DNA from: Paraburkholderia eburnea
GTDB taxonomy: Bacteria > Pseudomonadota > Gammaproteobacteria > Burkholderiales > Burkholderiaceae
Length of the DNA: 64,000 nucleotides
Assembly (NCBI RefSeq): GCF_002917095.1
Contig: NZ_PQGA01000005.1
Span: 279,881 to 343,880, forward strand
Direction: 5' to 3'
Shown: one piece after another, positions 1 through 9,334 of the stretch
Layout: the number at the start of each line of letters is the position of its first letter
Position numbering within the stretch: position 1 is the stretch's first letter
Notes under the pieces: model-generated
Database searches by the model: none
Told to the model about the DNA's origin: nothing
Seen by the model: the letters and a program-made list of their open reading frames with translations, nothing else
Made by a program: the position numbers and the translations under genes

Positions 1-717
1 CCTGGCAGCAATGTCGAACACGCCCTCGTCAATGGGCTTTACGTCGTCTCGCTGATTCCTGTCGCGCTGATCGGCGACTGGCAGCAGAGCGTGCCGCCGC
101 CGGTGACCGAAGCCGCCGCGCGCGCGTCGCCGCTCGCTACGCCCAAACGCCCCACGCTGCTGCTCGACGGCCTGCGCGAACTCGCGCGCGTCGCGCCGCG
201 CAGCGTGCCCGCCTGCGTCGGCGCGGGCCTGCTCTCCAGCGCGTTCTATGCGCTTACGCCGGTCTATCTCGCGCGCATCGGCTTTCCGGCGGCCGACATT
301 TCGCACGCAATGGGCATCGTACTGATCGGCGCGCTGCTTTCGCAATGGCCCGTGGGCAGGCTTTCCGACCGGCTCGGGCGGCGCGCCACGCTCGGCGTGG
401 TCTCGCTCGTCGCCGCCGTGGCGGCAGCGGCGCTGATCGTGGTGCGCGCGCCGTGGCTCGTCGATACGCTGCTGTTCCTCTACGTCGCGCTCACCTTCAC
501 GCTCTACGGCGTGATCGTCTCGGACGTCAACGATCACGTCGATCAGACCCGCCGCGTGCAGACCAGCGCCACCTTGCTGCTGGTGTTCTCGCTGGGCGGC
601 GCGGCCGGGCCGACGCTCGCGTCCCTCTTCATGCGCCTGCTCGGCCCGGGTGGGCTCTATATTTTCGCGTTGGCCGTCACGCTGGGCCTCGTGGCGCTCT
701 CCCGGGCGCGGCGTTGA
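1..717 (+). CDS. MFS transporter, C-terminal part (gene starts before the window)
   Basis: The reading frame is open from base 1 to the TGA at 715-717, so about 238 residues of the C-terminal part are seen. Hydrophobic segments alternate with short loops. A major-facilitator loop motif (GRLSDRLGRR, encoded near base 355) sits where the second copy, between TM8 and TM9, is expected. It is followed by four or five further membrane segments, so the fragment corresponds roughly to TM7-TM12 of a 12-TM transporter. The architecture resembles the YcaD-like drug or metabolite efflux group, but the substrate cannot be read from this part. The stop is followed about 120 bases later by a LysR gene on the same strand. 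Confidence 0.8.
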   Translation, partial: PGSNVEHALVNGLYVVSLIPVALIGDWQQSVPPPVTEAAARASPLATPKRPTLLLDGLRELARVAPRSVPACVGAGLLSSAFYALTPVYLARIGFPAADISHAMGIVLIGALLSQWPVGRLSDRLGRRATLGVVSLVAAVAAAALIVVRAPWLVDTLLFLYVALTFTLYGVIVSDVNDHVDQTRRVQTSATLLLVFSLGGAAGPTLASLFMRLLGPGGLYIFALAVTLGLVALSRARR

Positions 718-837
718 ATGAAGCGCCGCCTCCAACCCGCGCAGGCGGCCCCGGCGACTCCAGCCGCGCGGCCCGGTATACTCCGTCGTTTTGGCGCCAC
801 GCCTTTTCGAGATGGCGCCGCCCGCGAGGAGACGACC

Positions 838-1728
838 TTGAAGCGAAAGATGCCGGCGCTGAACGCCCTGAAGGCGTTCGAGGCGGCAGGTACGAGCGGC
901 AGCTTCACCCGCGCCGCCGAGCAGTTGAACGTGACGCAGAGCGCGGTCAGCCGCCAGGTGCGCCAACTGGAAGAACAACTCGGCGAGACGCTGCTCGAAC
1001 GCCACCATCACCGCCTCGAACTCACCGACGCCGGGCGCGCGCTCTTGCGCACGCTCCAGCAGACGTTCGACCGTATCGAGCTGACGGTGCGCACGATCCA
1101 GCAGAAGAGCGATCTGAACCGCCTGCGCGTGAACGCACCGCCCACCTTTGCGAGCCGCTGGCTCGTGCCGCGCCTCACGCGTCTGCACGCGCGCCATCCC
1201 TCGCTCGAATTGAGCCTCACGACGCAGTTGCAGGACACCCTCGCCGATTCGACCGCGCTCGACTGCGCGATCCGTTTCGGCGATGGCGAATGGGAGGGAC
1301 TGGAAAGCTCGCTGCTGATGCACGAGTCGCATATCGCGGTGTGCTCGCCCGCGCTACTCGCGAACGGTCCCGTCGATCTCACGCAGCAAACGCTGCTGCA
1401 CGTTCTGGCGGCTGAAAACCAGCGCTATATGACGTGGCGGCACTGGCTCGACGCCGCGCGCATCGAGGACGTGGATACCTCGGGCGGCTATGAATTCGAT
1501 CTGCTCGACCATGCGATCCGCGCCGCCATCGAAGGGCTGGGCGTGACCATGGCCGATCGCAACATGATCGGGCGCGAACTGGCCGATGGCCTGCTCGCGC
1601 CGGTGCGCGACATCCATGTGGATGGTCGGCAATCCTACTGGTTCGTGGTGCGGCCCGAACAAAAAGCTTCCAGGCCGCTCCAGCTTTTCAGGCAGTGGCT
1701 TCAGGACGAGATCGCCGCGGCACGCTGA
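838..1728 (+). CDS. LysR-family transcriptional regulator, GcvA-like
   Basis: This is a LysR-type regulator of 296 residues. The N-terminal winged helix includes the sequence SFTRAAEQLNVTQSAVSRQV, the classic LysR recognition helix region. The rest is a periplasmic-binding-protein-like effector domain of the GcvA/TrpI/AmpR branch (FASRWLVPRL). The TTG at 838 is chosen because GAGGAG at 826-831 lies six bases upstream; an ATG at 850 is the alternative and would also keep the helix. The frame stays open upstream to an ATG at 718, but that stretch does not resemble the family. Its 3' end overlaps the convergent GMC oxidoreductase gene by 28 bases. It may control the catabolic operon ending here, although it lies at the distal end of it, so this is only inference. 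Confidence 0.85.
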   Translation: MKRKMPALNALKAFEAAGTSGSFTRAAEQLNVTQSAVSRQVRQLEEQLGETLLERHHHRLELTDAGRALLRTLQQTFDRIELTVRTIQQKSDLNRLRVNAPPTFASRWLVPRLTRLHARHPSLELSLTTQLQDTLADSTALDCAIRFGDGEWEGLESSLLMHESHIAVCSPALLANGPVDLTQQTLLHVLAAENQRYMTWRHWLDAARIEDVDTSGGYEFDLLDHAIRAAIEGLGVTMADRNMIGRELADGLLAPVRDIHVDGRQSYWFVVRPEQKASRPLQLFRQWLQDEIAAAR

Positions 1729-3383
1729 ACGTTTCCAGCGAGGCTGCGCGCGGAGATCGCGCGGTCCGCGTCTTCGAGTATCAGATCCGCGCCTTTTTCC
1801 GCCACCATCATCGTCGGCGCATTGGTATTGCCGGACGTGATATTCGGGAAGATCGACGCATCGACCACGCGCAAACCGTCGATGCCGTGCACACGCAGGC
1901 GCGCGTCCACCACCGACGTTTGCGGGTCCGGACCCATCGCGCAGGTACCGCACAGGTGATAGATCGAACCGCTTTGCTCGCGGAAGAACTTGAGCATGCT
2001 GGCGTCGTCGGTGACTTCGCCGGCCGGCGTGACTTCTTCCACCGTGATCGCCTTCAGCGCCTGCGCCTGCATGAGCTTGCGCACCAGACGGCTGCCTGCG
2101 ATGGCTTCGTCGCGATCCTTCTGCGTCGACAGATAATTGCCGCGAATCTTCGGCGCATCGGTCACATTGCTCGAAGCGATCTCGACCGAACCCCGGCTGG
2201 TCGGACGGCACGGATTGAAGCAGACGAGAAAGCCCGAATACGGCTCCGGCGTCAACTGCGCGCGGCTGGATTTAGGAATCCGATACGACAGCGGGTTGAA
2301 ATACACCTGCATATCCGGATGCGCCTCATCGGCCCTGGTGCGGAAGAAGCCGCCCGACTGGTTCACGCTCATCGAGAACGGACCGGTCCGCTTGAACAGA
2401 TACTGCATGCCGAACTTGAGCTTGGTGGCCCAACTGCTGAACGCATCGTTGAGCGTCTTCACGCGCGAACGATAGTAGAAGCTCACGCACAAATGGTCCT
2501 GCAGATTCTGGCCCACGGCAGGCAGTTCATGCACCACGCCGATGCCGTGACGCTTGAGCAGCGCCGCCGGTCCCACGCCCGAGAGTTGCAGCAGCTTGGG
2601 CGAATCGACGGCGCCAGCCGCCACGATCACTTCACGGTTCGCGTGGACCGTGCGCTTCGTGCCCTGTTGCATGAACTCCACGCCAATCGCACGCGGCGTT
2701 TCCGAATTCGTGTCGAACAACACACGCGTCGCCTGCGCGTGATGTTCGATCTTGAGATTCGGACGCTGGCCGGCGCGATGCAGATACGCAAAGCTGCTGG
2801 ACGCACGCTGGCCGTCGCGCGTATTCACATCGTAAATGCCGACGCCTTCGAGCTTCGCGCCGTTGAAATCGTCATTGCGCTCGTAGCCCAGTTGCTCGCA
2901 GCCTTCGAGGAAGGTCTTGCAGATCGGATGCGCACCGTCCTTCATCGGCGTGATGCGCACGGGGCCGTTCGCACCGTGCCACGCCGTATCGCCCAGCGGA
3001 TGCGATTCGAGCTTGCGGAAATACGGCAGCACGTCCTGATACGACCAGCCCGGATTGCCCGCGGCCGCCCAGTCGTCGAAATCGCGCGCGGCGCCGCGCA
3101 CATAGATCATCGCGTTGATCGAGCCCGAGCCGCCCTGCACCTTGCCGCGCGGCGCATAGATCTGGCGACCCGCGAGTTCCGGTTCCGGCTCGCTGTAGTA
3201 CATCCAGTTGTGCACCTTGTTGTAGTACAGCTTGGCGAAGCCGATGGGGATCTTGAACCAGAACGAGTTGTCCGAACCGCCCGCTTCGAGCAGCAACACC
3301 GAATGGCGTCCCGAGGCCGACAGCCGTTCGGCGAGAATGCAGCCTGCCGATCCCGCGCCGACGATGATGTAGTCGTAATTCAT
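1701..3383 (-). CDS. GMC-family FAD oxidoreductase (choline/alcohol dehydrogenase type)
   Basis: A 560-residue flavoprotein oxidising an alcohol to an aldehyde or ketone. The dinucleotide-binding motif GAGSAGC is at residues 8-14, the first GMC signature ([18 protein letters not shown]) near residue 80, and the C-terminal block with HLCGTCAMG and SGNTNAPT carries the His and Asn of the active site. Length is typical for the choline dehydrogenase-like branch. No signal peptide is seen, so it should be cytoplasmic. An AAGGA box precedes the ATG. It is the last gene of the leftward set aldehyde dehydrogenase, MFS transporter, enolase-family dehydratase, GMC enzyme, starting 37 bases after the dehydratase. 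Context suggests oxidation of a sugar alcohol or aldose-derived alcohol; the substrate is not determinable from sequence alone. Confidence 0.88.
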   Translation of the reverse strand: MNYDYIIVGAGSAGCILAERLSASGRHSVLLLEAGGSDNSFWFKIPIGFAKLYYNKVHNWMYYSEPEPELAGRQIYAPRGKVQGGSGSINAMIYVRGAARDFDDWAAAGNPGWSYQDVLPYFRKLESHPLGDTAWHGANGPVRITPMKDGAHPICKTFLEGCEQLGYERNDDFNGAKLEGVGIYDVNTRDGQRASSSFAYLHRAGQRPNLKIEHHAQATRVLFDTNSETPRAIGVEFMQQGTKRTVHANREVIVAAGAVDSPKLLQLSGVGPAALLKRHGIGVVHELPAVGQNLQDHLCVSFYYRSRVKTLNDAFSSWATKLKFGMQYLFKRTGPFSMSVNQSGGFFRTRADEAHPDMQVYFNPLSYRIPKSSRAQLTPEPYSGFLVCFNPCRPTSRGSVEIASSNVTDAPKIRGNYLSTQKDRDEAIAGSRLVRKLMQAQALKAITVEEVTPAGEVTDDASMLKFFREQSGSIYHLCGTCAMGPDPQTSVVDARLRVHGIDGLRVVDASIFPNITSGNTNAPTMMVAEKGADLILEDADRAISARSLAGNVQRAAAISS

Positions 3384-3420
3384 CGCAATCCTTCCGCGTT
3401 TTTATCCGCGCTATCTTTGC

Positions 3421-4638
3421 TTAACCGCGTGCCGGCGAGGTATCGCGCACGTCGGCCGGTTGGCTCGCCATCTGCAGATGCAGGCGCTTGCCCGTGTACG
3501 GCGAATTGGCGCGCACGACGTCCATGTTCAGCTCGACGCCCAGACCCGGCGCCTTCGAGGGAATGATGTAGCCCTCTTCCCACTGGATCGGCTGCTTGAG
3601 GACTTCCGCGTGAAAACCGCCCCACGTGCCGATGCTTTCCTGAATCAGGAAGTTCGGCGTGCAGGCCGCGAGCTGGATGCTCGCTGCCGCGCCGACCGGC
3701 CCGTTGTAGAGATGCGGCGCGATCTGCGCGTAATAGACCTCGGCGAGCGTGGCCACTTTCTTCGCTTCGAGCAGACCGCCCACGCGCGCGACGTTGAGCT
3801 GGATGATCGACGCCGCGCCCGCTTCGAGCAGCTTGTGGAATTCGTATTTCGTGGTCAGGCGCTCGCCCGCCGAAATCGGAATGCTGGTGTGGCGCGCAAC
3901 TTCGGCCATGGCGTCGGGCTGGCCCGGCGGCACCGGCTCTTCGAACCAGAGCGGGTCGTATTTTTCGAGGCGCTTCGCAAGACGGATCGCCGACGACGGC
4001 ACCATCTGCCCATGCGTGCCGAACAGAATATCGGCCTTGTTGCCCACGGCTTCGCGCACCTTGCGGCAGAACGTTTCGCAGCGGTCGAGCACTTCCAGCG
4101 AAAGCTGATGGCCCGAATACGCCGTGTACGGCCCCGCCGGATCGAACTTCACGGCGGTGAAGCCTTGCTTGACGTTCTGCGCGGCGCATTCGGCGGCCAG
4201 ATCGGCGTCGTCGTAATCGTACTCGCCCTTGGTATTCTTCGGATAAAGATAGGTGTACGAACGTAGTCGATCGTTCACCATGCCACCGAGCAGTTCATAC
4301 ACCGGCTTGTCCGCTGCCTTGCCGATGATGTCCCAGCAGGCCATTTCCAGGCCGCTGACGATGCCCATCATCGTGAGATCGGGGCGCTGGGTGAAGCCGC
4401 TCGAATACGCTTCGCGCCACAGGCGCTCGACATGATGCGGATCGCGGTCGAGCAGATAGCGCGAGAACGCATCTTCGATGGCCGGCACCATCACGTCCGG
4501 ATGGAAGGTAGCCGCGTAGATTTCACCGACGCCCTGGATACCGCAATCGGTTTGAAGCGTAACGAAGATCCAGTACATACCGCCGAGGTGCGGGGGAGGC
4601 ACCGCGACGACGTGGGTTTGCATTGCAACGACTTTCAT
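3421..4638 (-). CDS. Enolase-superfamily (mandelate racemase/muconate lactonizing type) sugar-acid dehydratase
   Basis: A 405-residue protein with the N-terminal capping domain and TIM barrel of the MR/MLE group. Typical metal-site blocks are visible: KFDPAGPY, WFEEPVPP (Glu ligand) and SAGERL (Glu ligand), followed by NVARVGG, APHLYNGP and ESIGTWGG. These blocks are characteristic of acid-sugar dehydratases such as galactonate- or mannonate-type enzymes, which abstract the proton alpha to a carboxylate and eliminate water to give a 2-keto-3-deoxy acid. The ATG at 4638 fits the family N-terminus (MKVVAMQTHVV); longer in-frame starts run into the upstream transporter gene. It starts 13 bases after that transporter. 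Family is certain, exact substrate is not. Confidence 0.85.
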   Translation of the reverse strand: MKVVAMQTHVVAVPPPHLGGMYWIFVTLQTDCGIQGVGEIYAATFHPDVMVPAIEDAFSRYLLDRDPHHVERLWREAYSSGFTQRPDLTMMGIVSGLEMACWDIIGKAADKPVYELLGGMVNDRLRSYTYLYPKNTKGEYDYDDADLAAECAAQNVKQGFTAVKFDPAGPYTAYSGHQLSLEVLDRCETFCRKVREAVGNKADILFGTHGQMVPSSAIRLAKRLEKYDPLWFEEPVPPGQPDAMAEVARHTSIPISAGERLTTKYEFHKLLEAGAASIIQLNVARVGGLLEAKKVATLAEVYYAQIAPHLYNGPVGAAASIQLAACTPNFLIQESIGTWGGFHAEVLKQPIQWEEGYIIPSKAPGLGVELNMDVVRANSPYTGKRLHLQMASQPADVRDTSPARG

Positions 4639-4651
4639 AATTCGAGCGTAT

Positions 4652-6004
4652 TCAGGCAGGTTGTGAATGGGACATGCGCTTGAGCACGAGCGCGGCGATG
4701 CCGCCGATCGCACCAATGGCCGCCACATAGGCGAAATAGAACTGATAGCCGAGCATGCCTGCGTAGTGCTCCGTGATATAGCCATTCAGGAGCGGCAGGA
4801 AAATATCCGACGAATAACCGATCAGGGAAACAAGGCCGATGGCCAGGCCCGTAATGCGCATGGGAATCGCGCAGTAATCGAGCAACGTCCAGTAGAGGCC
4901 GCGAATCGCGTACGTCATCAGGCCGATAAAGAGCACGACCGCGCCGAGCAGCGCCATATTGCGCAGCGAAGGCAAGACGATCAGACCGATCAGGCCCGCG
5001 ACCGCCAGGAACATCGCCCAGATCAGCACGCGCAGATTCGACAGGCGGTCGCCCAGATAGCCGCCGCCGATGCCGCCGAGCGGGCGCATCCACAGCTTGA
5101 GCGTCGTGACCATGCCGGCCGCCACGACCGTCATATGCATCTCGCCCTGTTGCAGATAGGCGGAGAAGCTATAGGTCGCCCAGAAGATCTGATAGCCGCA
5201 GAACACCACCGCCGCCACGAGCCAAAGTTGCGGAATCCTGGCGAGTGTCGAGAGATCGCGCCAGAGCGCGCCGCTTGCCTGCGCTTTTGCCGCATCGGCG
5301 TCGCCTTGCGCATCGGCAACCTGAACGGGCGCGGCGTCCTTGAAGAAGCTCATCAGCGCGCCAATGCCGATACACGTGAAGGAATACAAAAAGATCACGT
5401 GCCGCAGACCCGCTGCTTCGCCACGGCCCGAGCCGGTTGCGGCCGCGAACAGCGCGAGCGCGACGGTGGCGAGCAAGGCTTCGACAAGACCACGGCCGCC
5501 ATCGAGCAGACCGAAGAAGCGGCCCTGCTCGTTCGCACCCGCGATCATGCGCACGCGCTTGAGCACCGAAGCCCAGAACGTCAGGCCCGTCGTCAGGCCC
5601 CAGCAGCAGAAGATCACGAGCAGCACATGAAACGAAGGCGCCGTCGAATACCAGAGCCCCAGCGCGCCCGTGCCGATCAGCGAGAAGCAGATCAAGAGGC
5701 GCGGCGCAACGCGGTCGGCGAGCCAGCCGCTCGGCAGATAGGACAGAAAGAAGATGATGCCGAGCACCGAATAAAGGTAGCCCAGTTGCGCGTTGTCGAT
5801 GTGGAACACATCGAGCATCGTGGTCTGATAGACCTGGCGCAGATAGAGAATCGGGTAGATGGCGCCCGCGGCCAGCACGAGCAGCAGCAGTTGGCCGTAG
5901 CGCTGCATCCTGCCTGACGTGGTGGGAATGGACGAGGCGTCGGCGCGCGGCGAGGCCGCCGGCGCGATGGGTTTCGCGATGGACTTCTGCAAGATTGTCT
6001 CCAT
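4652..6004 (-). CDS. MFS transporter of a sugar-acid catabolic operon
   Basis: A 450-residue protein with about 12 hydrophobic segments and loop motif A as SGWLADRVAPR after TM2, which is slightly degenerate. The N-terminal 30 residues are hydrophilic and cytoplasmic. It stands between the aldehyde dehydrogenase gene (132 bases upstream) and the sugar-acid dehydratase gene (13 bases downstream), so the natural inference is uptake of the substrate used by the dehydratase, as with the anion:cation symporter branch of MFS. No substrate-specific motif is recognised. Confidence 0.82.
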   Translation of the reverse strand: METILQKSIAKPIAPAASPRADASSIPTTSGRMQRYGQLLLLVLAAGAIYPILYLRQVYQTTMLDVFHIDNAQLGYLYSVLGIIFFLSYLPSGWLADRVAPRLLICFSLIGTGALGLWYSTAPSFHVLLVIFCCWGLTTGLTFWASVLKRVRMIAGANEQGRFFGLLDGGRGLVEALLATVALALFAAATGSGRGEAAGLRHVIFLYSFTCIGIGALMSFFKDAAPVQVADAQGDADAAKAQASGALWRDLSTLARIPQLWLVAAVVFCGYQIFWATYSFSAYLQQGEMHMTVVAAGMVTTLKLWMRPLGGIGGGYLGDRLSNLRVLIWAMFLAVAGLIGLIVLPSLRNMALLGAVVLFIGLMTYAIRGLYWTLLDYCAIPMRITGLAIGLVSLIGYSSDIFLPLLNGYITEHYAGMLGYQFYFAYVAAIGAIGGIAALVLKRMSHSQPA

Positions 6005-6136
6005 ACCGCAGACTCGCTTACAGTCTCACCCGGCGGGCGTGATGCAGCGGTCGGCGTTTCTTCAAGCGGGCATCCGTTTGCGGCGGACGCCCTTTACCTA
6101 TTCGCTCAGCTATCCGAACGAATTAATCGGGTCTTT

Positions 6137-7558
6137 CTAGAACGGCATCACGACGAGACGTGTCTGCGTGAATTCGAGCATGCCGTGCTTGCCGTCGTCG
6201 CCGCCCAGGCCCGAACGCTTCCAGCCCGCGTGATAGCCCTGATAGGGGTCCGCCGGCGTGCGGTTGACGTACAGCTCGCCCGCCTCGATCTCGTTGGCGA
6301 CGCGCATCGCGGAACGGTAGCGCTCCGTATAAAGCACCGACGACAAACCAAACTGATGATCGTTGGCCATGCGCAGCGCGTCGTCGAGCGTCTCGTAGGA
6401 CAGGACCGGCAGGACCGGCCCGAAGATCTCTTCCTGCACGATCTCCATGTCCTGACGGCACGCGCTCAGGAGCGTGGGCGGATAGAAGTGGCCCGCGCCT
6501 TCGGGCAGATAACCGCCCGTTTCGACCTTGGCGCCGTCGGCCACGGCGCGTTCGACCATCGCATGGATCGAGGCGCGTGCCTGCTCGCTGATGAGCGGGC
6601 CCATGTGCGCGGCGTCCACGGCGCGGTCGCCGAAGCTCACGGCCTTCATCTTGTCGCGCAGCAATTCAACGAAGCGCGCATGTACCGAAGCCTGCACGTA
6701 GACACGCTCGATGGCCGTGCAGAGCTGACCGCAATGCGTGGTCTTGGAGCGCGCGATGGCCGTGGCGGCCGCTTCGAGATCGGCGTCGGCTTCGATGATG
6801 GCCGGCGTCTTGCCACCCAGTTCGAGCGACGGCCGTGCGATGTTTTCCTTGCAGTAATCGAGCACCTTGCGGCCCGCGCCGACGCTGCCCGTAAGCGAGA
6901 TCATGCCCACGTCGCGATGCGTGCAGAGCACCGCCGCCGTGTCGTGATCCATCGCCAGCACGTTGAAGAGACCCGGCGGCAATTGCGCGTCCTGCGCGGC
7001 GCGCGCCACTTCGAACGCGGAGCACGGCGTATTGTTGCTGGGCCGCGCGACCACGGCATTGCCCGTGATGAGGGCGGGCGCGATTTTGCGCAGCAACGAA
7101 TAGATCGGGAAATTGAACGGAATCAGGCAGGCCGCGACGCCAATGGGCTCGCGCATCAGGATCAGATTCTCGTTGGCGCTGTCGCTCGGGATCACCTCGC
7201 CTTCGATGCGGCGTGCCCATTGCGCGTGATAGCGCAGGATTTCGGCGGCGTAATGCGCTTCGGACGTGGCGTCCGCGACGCTCTTGCCGGATTCGGCCGC
7301 CAGTACCGTGCCGATCACCGGCGAGCGGGCATCGATGGCATCGGCGAAGCGGGCGAGGATCGCGCCGCGCTCCGCCGCGGGCAGACGGCGCCAGCGACGT
7401 TGCGCCGTGGCCGCAGCCTCGACGGCGCGGATCGCGTCGGCGGCGCTTGCGGCGCTCACGTGGCCGATCAGCTCGGCCGTCGCCGGGTTATGGACGGCGA
7501 TGCGCGGCGCGTCCGTTTCGAAGAATGTCCCGTTAATGAAATTGTAATCTGATCGCAT
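6137..7558 (-). CDS. NAD(P)-dependent aldehyde dehydrogenase (AldA-like)
   Basis: A 473-residue aldehyde dehydrogenase. Visible family blocks are the N-terminal NPATAELIG, the cofactor-binding PFNFPIYSLLRKIAPAL and SLTGSVGAG, the general base block LELGGKTP, the catalytic cysteine in GQLCTAIERV, and the C-terminal EEIFGPVLPV. It resembles lactaldehyde/glycolaldehyde dehydrogenases of the AldA branch, which oxidise short hydroxyaldehydes from sugar and sugar-acid breakdown. The ATG at 7558 matches the family start (MRSDYNFING); the frame is open to an earlier ATG at 7633 but those residues are not family-like. It is the first gene of the leftward operon with the MFS, dehydratase and GMC genes. 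Confidence 0.87.
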   Translation of the reverse strand: MRSDYNFINGTFFETDAPRIAVHNPATAELIGHVSAASAADAIRAVEAAATAQRRWRRLPAAERGAILARFADAIDARSPVIGTVLAAESGKSVADATSEAHYAAEILRYHAQWARRIEGEVIPSDSANENLILMREPIGVAACLIPFNFPIYSLLRKIAPALITGNAVVARPSNNTPCSAFEVARAAQDAQLPPGLFNVLAMDHDTAAVLCTHRDVGMISLTGSVGAGRKVLDYCKENIARPSLELGGKTPAIIEADADLEAAATAIARSKTTHCGQLCTAIERVYVQASVHARFVELLRDKMKAVSFGDRAVDAAHMGPLISEQARASIHAMVERAVADGAKVETGGYLPEGAGHFYPPTLLSACRQDMEIVQEEIFGPVLPVLSYETLDDALRMANDHQFGLSSVLYTERYRSAMRVANEIEAGELYVNRTPADPYQGYHAGWKRSGLGGDDGKHGMLEFTQTRLVVMPF

Positions 7559-7959
7559 GATGTGATGCCTGATTGTGTCCGGAGCGTCGCCTCCAGGTTG
7601 GGCGCAGTATCCCGCCGTCACGGAATGGCTCACAAACGATTAATTGTCGAGGGAAGCGTGCGGAAAACTCATGCTTCCCTCAGGCCCGCCCGACAAGGGT
7701 TTCAGCCCTTACCGGCGGCAAGGTTGCGCAACATTTCGCGCGGCCGCACGGCGCCTGCGCTCCGGCACTCGTATACCCGCGAAAGGGCTCGTAAGGCTTC
7801 CGGTAAAGCGCCCCTTTGATTGTTGCTTCATGGCGCACCGCGAGACGCGAAGATTCGATGCGCCGCCACGGAATCCGCTTTCGGGCAGCGCACCACGGGG
7901 GCGGCCGCTGCGACGGCGCGCGCCCTCCTCTTCGTTTCATTGTGCCAAGGAGGCCCCAC
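7559..7959. other. Intergenic region with divergent control signals and a 12-bp-stem hairpin
   Basis: About 400 bases without a convincing gene separate the leftward aldehyde dehydrogenase operon from the rightward small-gene pair. It must hold promoters in both directions. A long inverted repeat lies at 7649-7681, and a shorter one (AAGGG/CCCTT) at 7695-7710. No tRNA or other structured RNA family is recognised. Confidence 0.6.
7649..7681. repeat. Inverted repeat, 12-bp stem with 9-base loop
   Basis: GAGGGAAGCGTG at 7649-7660 pairs with CATGCTTCCCTC at 7670-7681, with a single G-U position and a nine-base loop. There is no T-run on either strand, so it is not a classic intrinsic terminator. 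It lies about 90 bases upstream of the aldehyde dehydrogenase start and could be an operator or a leader hairpin. Confidence 0.6.
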
Positions 7960-8142
7960 ATGACCAGTTCCATCGGTTCCAGCAACCTCACCCGTCCTTC
8001 CTCGCCCGAACCGCTTGCGAACAATCGCGGCACCAAATCGAGCGGCCTGCAGCAACCGGGCGGCAATTCGTCAGCCAAACCCAAAACCGTGCAACCGACT
8101 CCGGTCGGCCCGCTCGGCCACACCATCAACACCACTGCATGA
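7960..8142 (+). CDS. Small protein of unknown function (60 aa)
   Basis: A 60-residue hydrophilic protein rich in Ser, Pro, Asn and Gly, with no hydrophobic segment and no recognised domain; it is probably disordered. The start is well supported: AAGGAGG at 7947-7953 lies six bases before the ATG, one of the best ribosome sites in the window. Its stop codon overlaps the start of the next gene as ATGA (8139-8142), a sign of translational coupling. I do not recognise the family. Residues near the C-terminus (VGPLGHTINTTA) suggest a defined end rather than random reading. Confidence 0.6.
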   Translation: MTSSIGSSNLTRPSSPEPLANNRGTKSSGLQQPGGNSSAKPKTVQPTPVGPLGHTINTTA

Positions 8143-8384
8143 CCGCTTCATCGACTGTCGTGTCGTACTCCCAGGTAATGTCCAGGCTGACCGCCATGCA
8201 ACTTTCCAATGGCTTTGCGCGCACCGCGTCAGCCCTTTTGCTCGCCAGCATCACGCTGCCGCTCGACGGCTGCGCGGTCGTGGCATTCCCCTGCCGCGTC
8301 GTCTCGGCAACGCTGAAGGTCGTGCCCGTCGTCGGTCATCCGGCGGCGATCCCGTTCGACGCGTGCGCGGCGGCAGTCGATTAA
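8139..8384 (+). CDS. Small lipoprotein, DUF6726-like
   Basis: An 81-residue protein whose start overlaps the upstream stop by four bases. A signal-like hydrophobic stretch (ASALLLASITLPLDGC) ends in a lipobox with Cys at residue 45, so it should be an outer- or inner-membrane lipoprotein with a mature part of about 37 residues. The mature part (CAVVAFPCRVVSATLKVVPVV and a terminal DACAAAVD) resembles the DUF6726 family found in Burkholderiaceae; this is from memory of that family. In-frame ATGs at 8178 and 8196 would give a more usual signal length. Function unknown. Confidence 0.6.
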   Translation: MTASSTVVSYSQVMSRLTAMQLSNGFARTASALLLASITLPLDGCAVVAFPCRVVSATLKVVPVVGHPAAIPFDACAAAVD

Positions 8385-8397
8385 GCGGAGCGGCATC

Positions 8398-9210
8398 ATG
8401 AAACGGGCGTCGTGGATTGTCTTCACGTCAGGAGCTATCGGCGCGTTCTGCGCCAGCATGCTCACCATGCCGGCGTGTGCCGGGGCAGTGGGCACCGCGG
8501 CGTCCGTTACTGCGCCCGCCACATCGCAAAACATGCACAAGGCCGAGCTTGAGCAAGCCCAGCAAAAGCCGGCGAATCCGCTGCCATCGCATACGGCGTC
8601 ACCTGCGCCGGCGCAACATCGTGCGACGGCCGCGCGCACACGTACCACCGTGCAGAACGATACGCCGTTCTCGTTTCGCGGCATCTCGCTAGGCATCACG
8701 CTGAGCGCGCTGCGCGAGGCGAACATGATCCGCGCGACGCCGCACGAGAGCACGCTGGTTTGCGAAACCGACGTGGCGGGCGGCGACATCGGCATGATGC
8801 TCAAGAGCTATGCCAGCCCCACCATTGCCTGCCGCTGGGCGCACCGCACCTCGAATGGCTGGGCGCCGTCGCTCGCGGTCGTGGCCGGCGCGCCTGCCGT
8901 CGATCATGTGCTGCGCTTCGCGCACGATGCGCCCAGCGACCCGCTGCGGCTCAATGAAATGTCCTTCGTGGTGGACAACATGACGGCGTTCGATCTGCGC
9001 GATCTGTTCGCGGCGCGCTATGGCAAGCCGCACATGCGCGGCACCCAAGACGTGCCGCTGCTCGTATGGGACAACGCCTCAAGCACGATCACGATCTGCG
9101 TGCTGCCCGACGGCGGACGCGCCACGCTCACCTATCTGCTGAAACCACCCAGCCCGCGCCCCAAGGGCTTCGAGCGCGCGTTGAAGGTCAGCCAGTTCGA
9201 CGAAGGCTGA
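8398..9210 (+). CDS. Secreted hypothetical protein (270 aa)
   Basis: A 270-residue protein with an N-terminal signal-like segment (residues 4-29, ending around ACAGA), then an Ala/Pro/Thr-rich linker to about residue 85, and a globular part starting near FSFRGISLGITLSALREANM. That opening (GISLG plus a following helix) resembles small periplasmic domains in which a conserved G-x-x-L-G precedes a helix. Three Cys lie in the globular part (two near residues 122 and 142, one near 238). GGAG precedes the ATG. It follows the small lipoprotein gene by 13 bases and is probably co-transcribed. I do not recognise a function. Confidence 0.6.
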   Translation: MKRASWIVFTSGAIGAFCASMLTMPACAGAVGTAASVTAPATSQNMHKAELEQAQQKPANPLPSHTASPAPAQHRATAARTRTTVQNDTPFSFRGISLGITLSALREANMIRATPHESTLVCETDVAGGDIGMMLKSYASPTIACRWAHRTSNGWAPSLAVVAGAPAVDHVLRFAHDAPSDPLRLNEMSFVVDNMTAFDLRDLFAARYGKPHMRGTQDVPLLVWDNASSTITICVLPDGGRATLTYLLKPPSPRPKGFERALKVSQFDEG

Positions 9211-9334
9211 CCCGTCAGGCCGACAAACCGAGCTCGCCACCACGCGTATCCAGACGATAATGATGAATTCCTCCCACACTCGCCCCCTTCCAGTTACATC
9301 GGATTCCTTATCTTTTGTTAAGACCGGGAAGACC

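Noticed and set aside
1695..3566. Rightward open frame of 623 codons over the GMC oxidoreductase
   Set aside because: Antisense shadow of a clear oxidoreductase gene, with the same Arg/His-rich composition.
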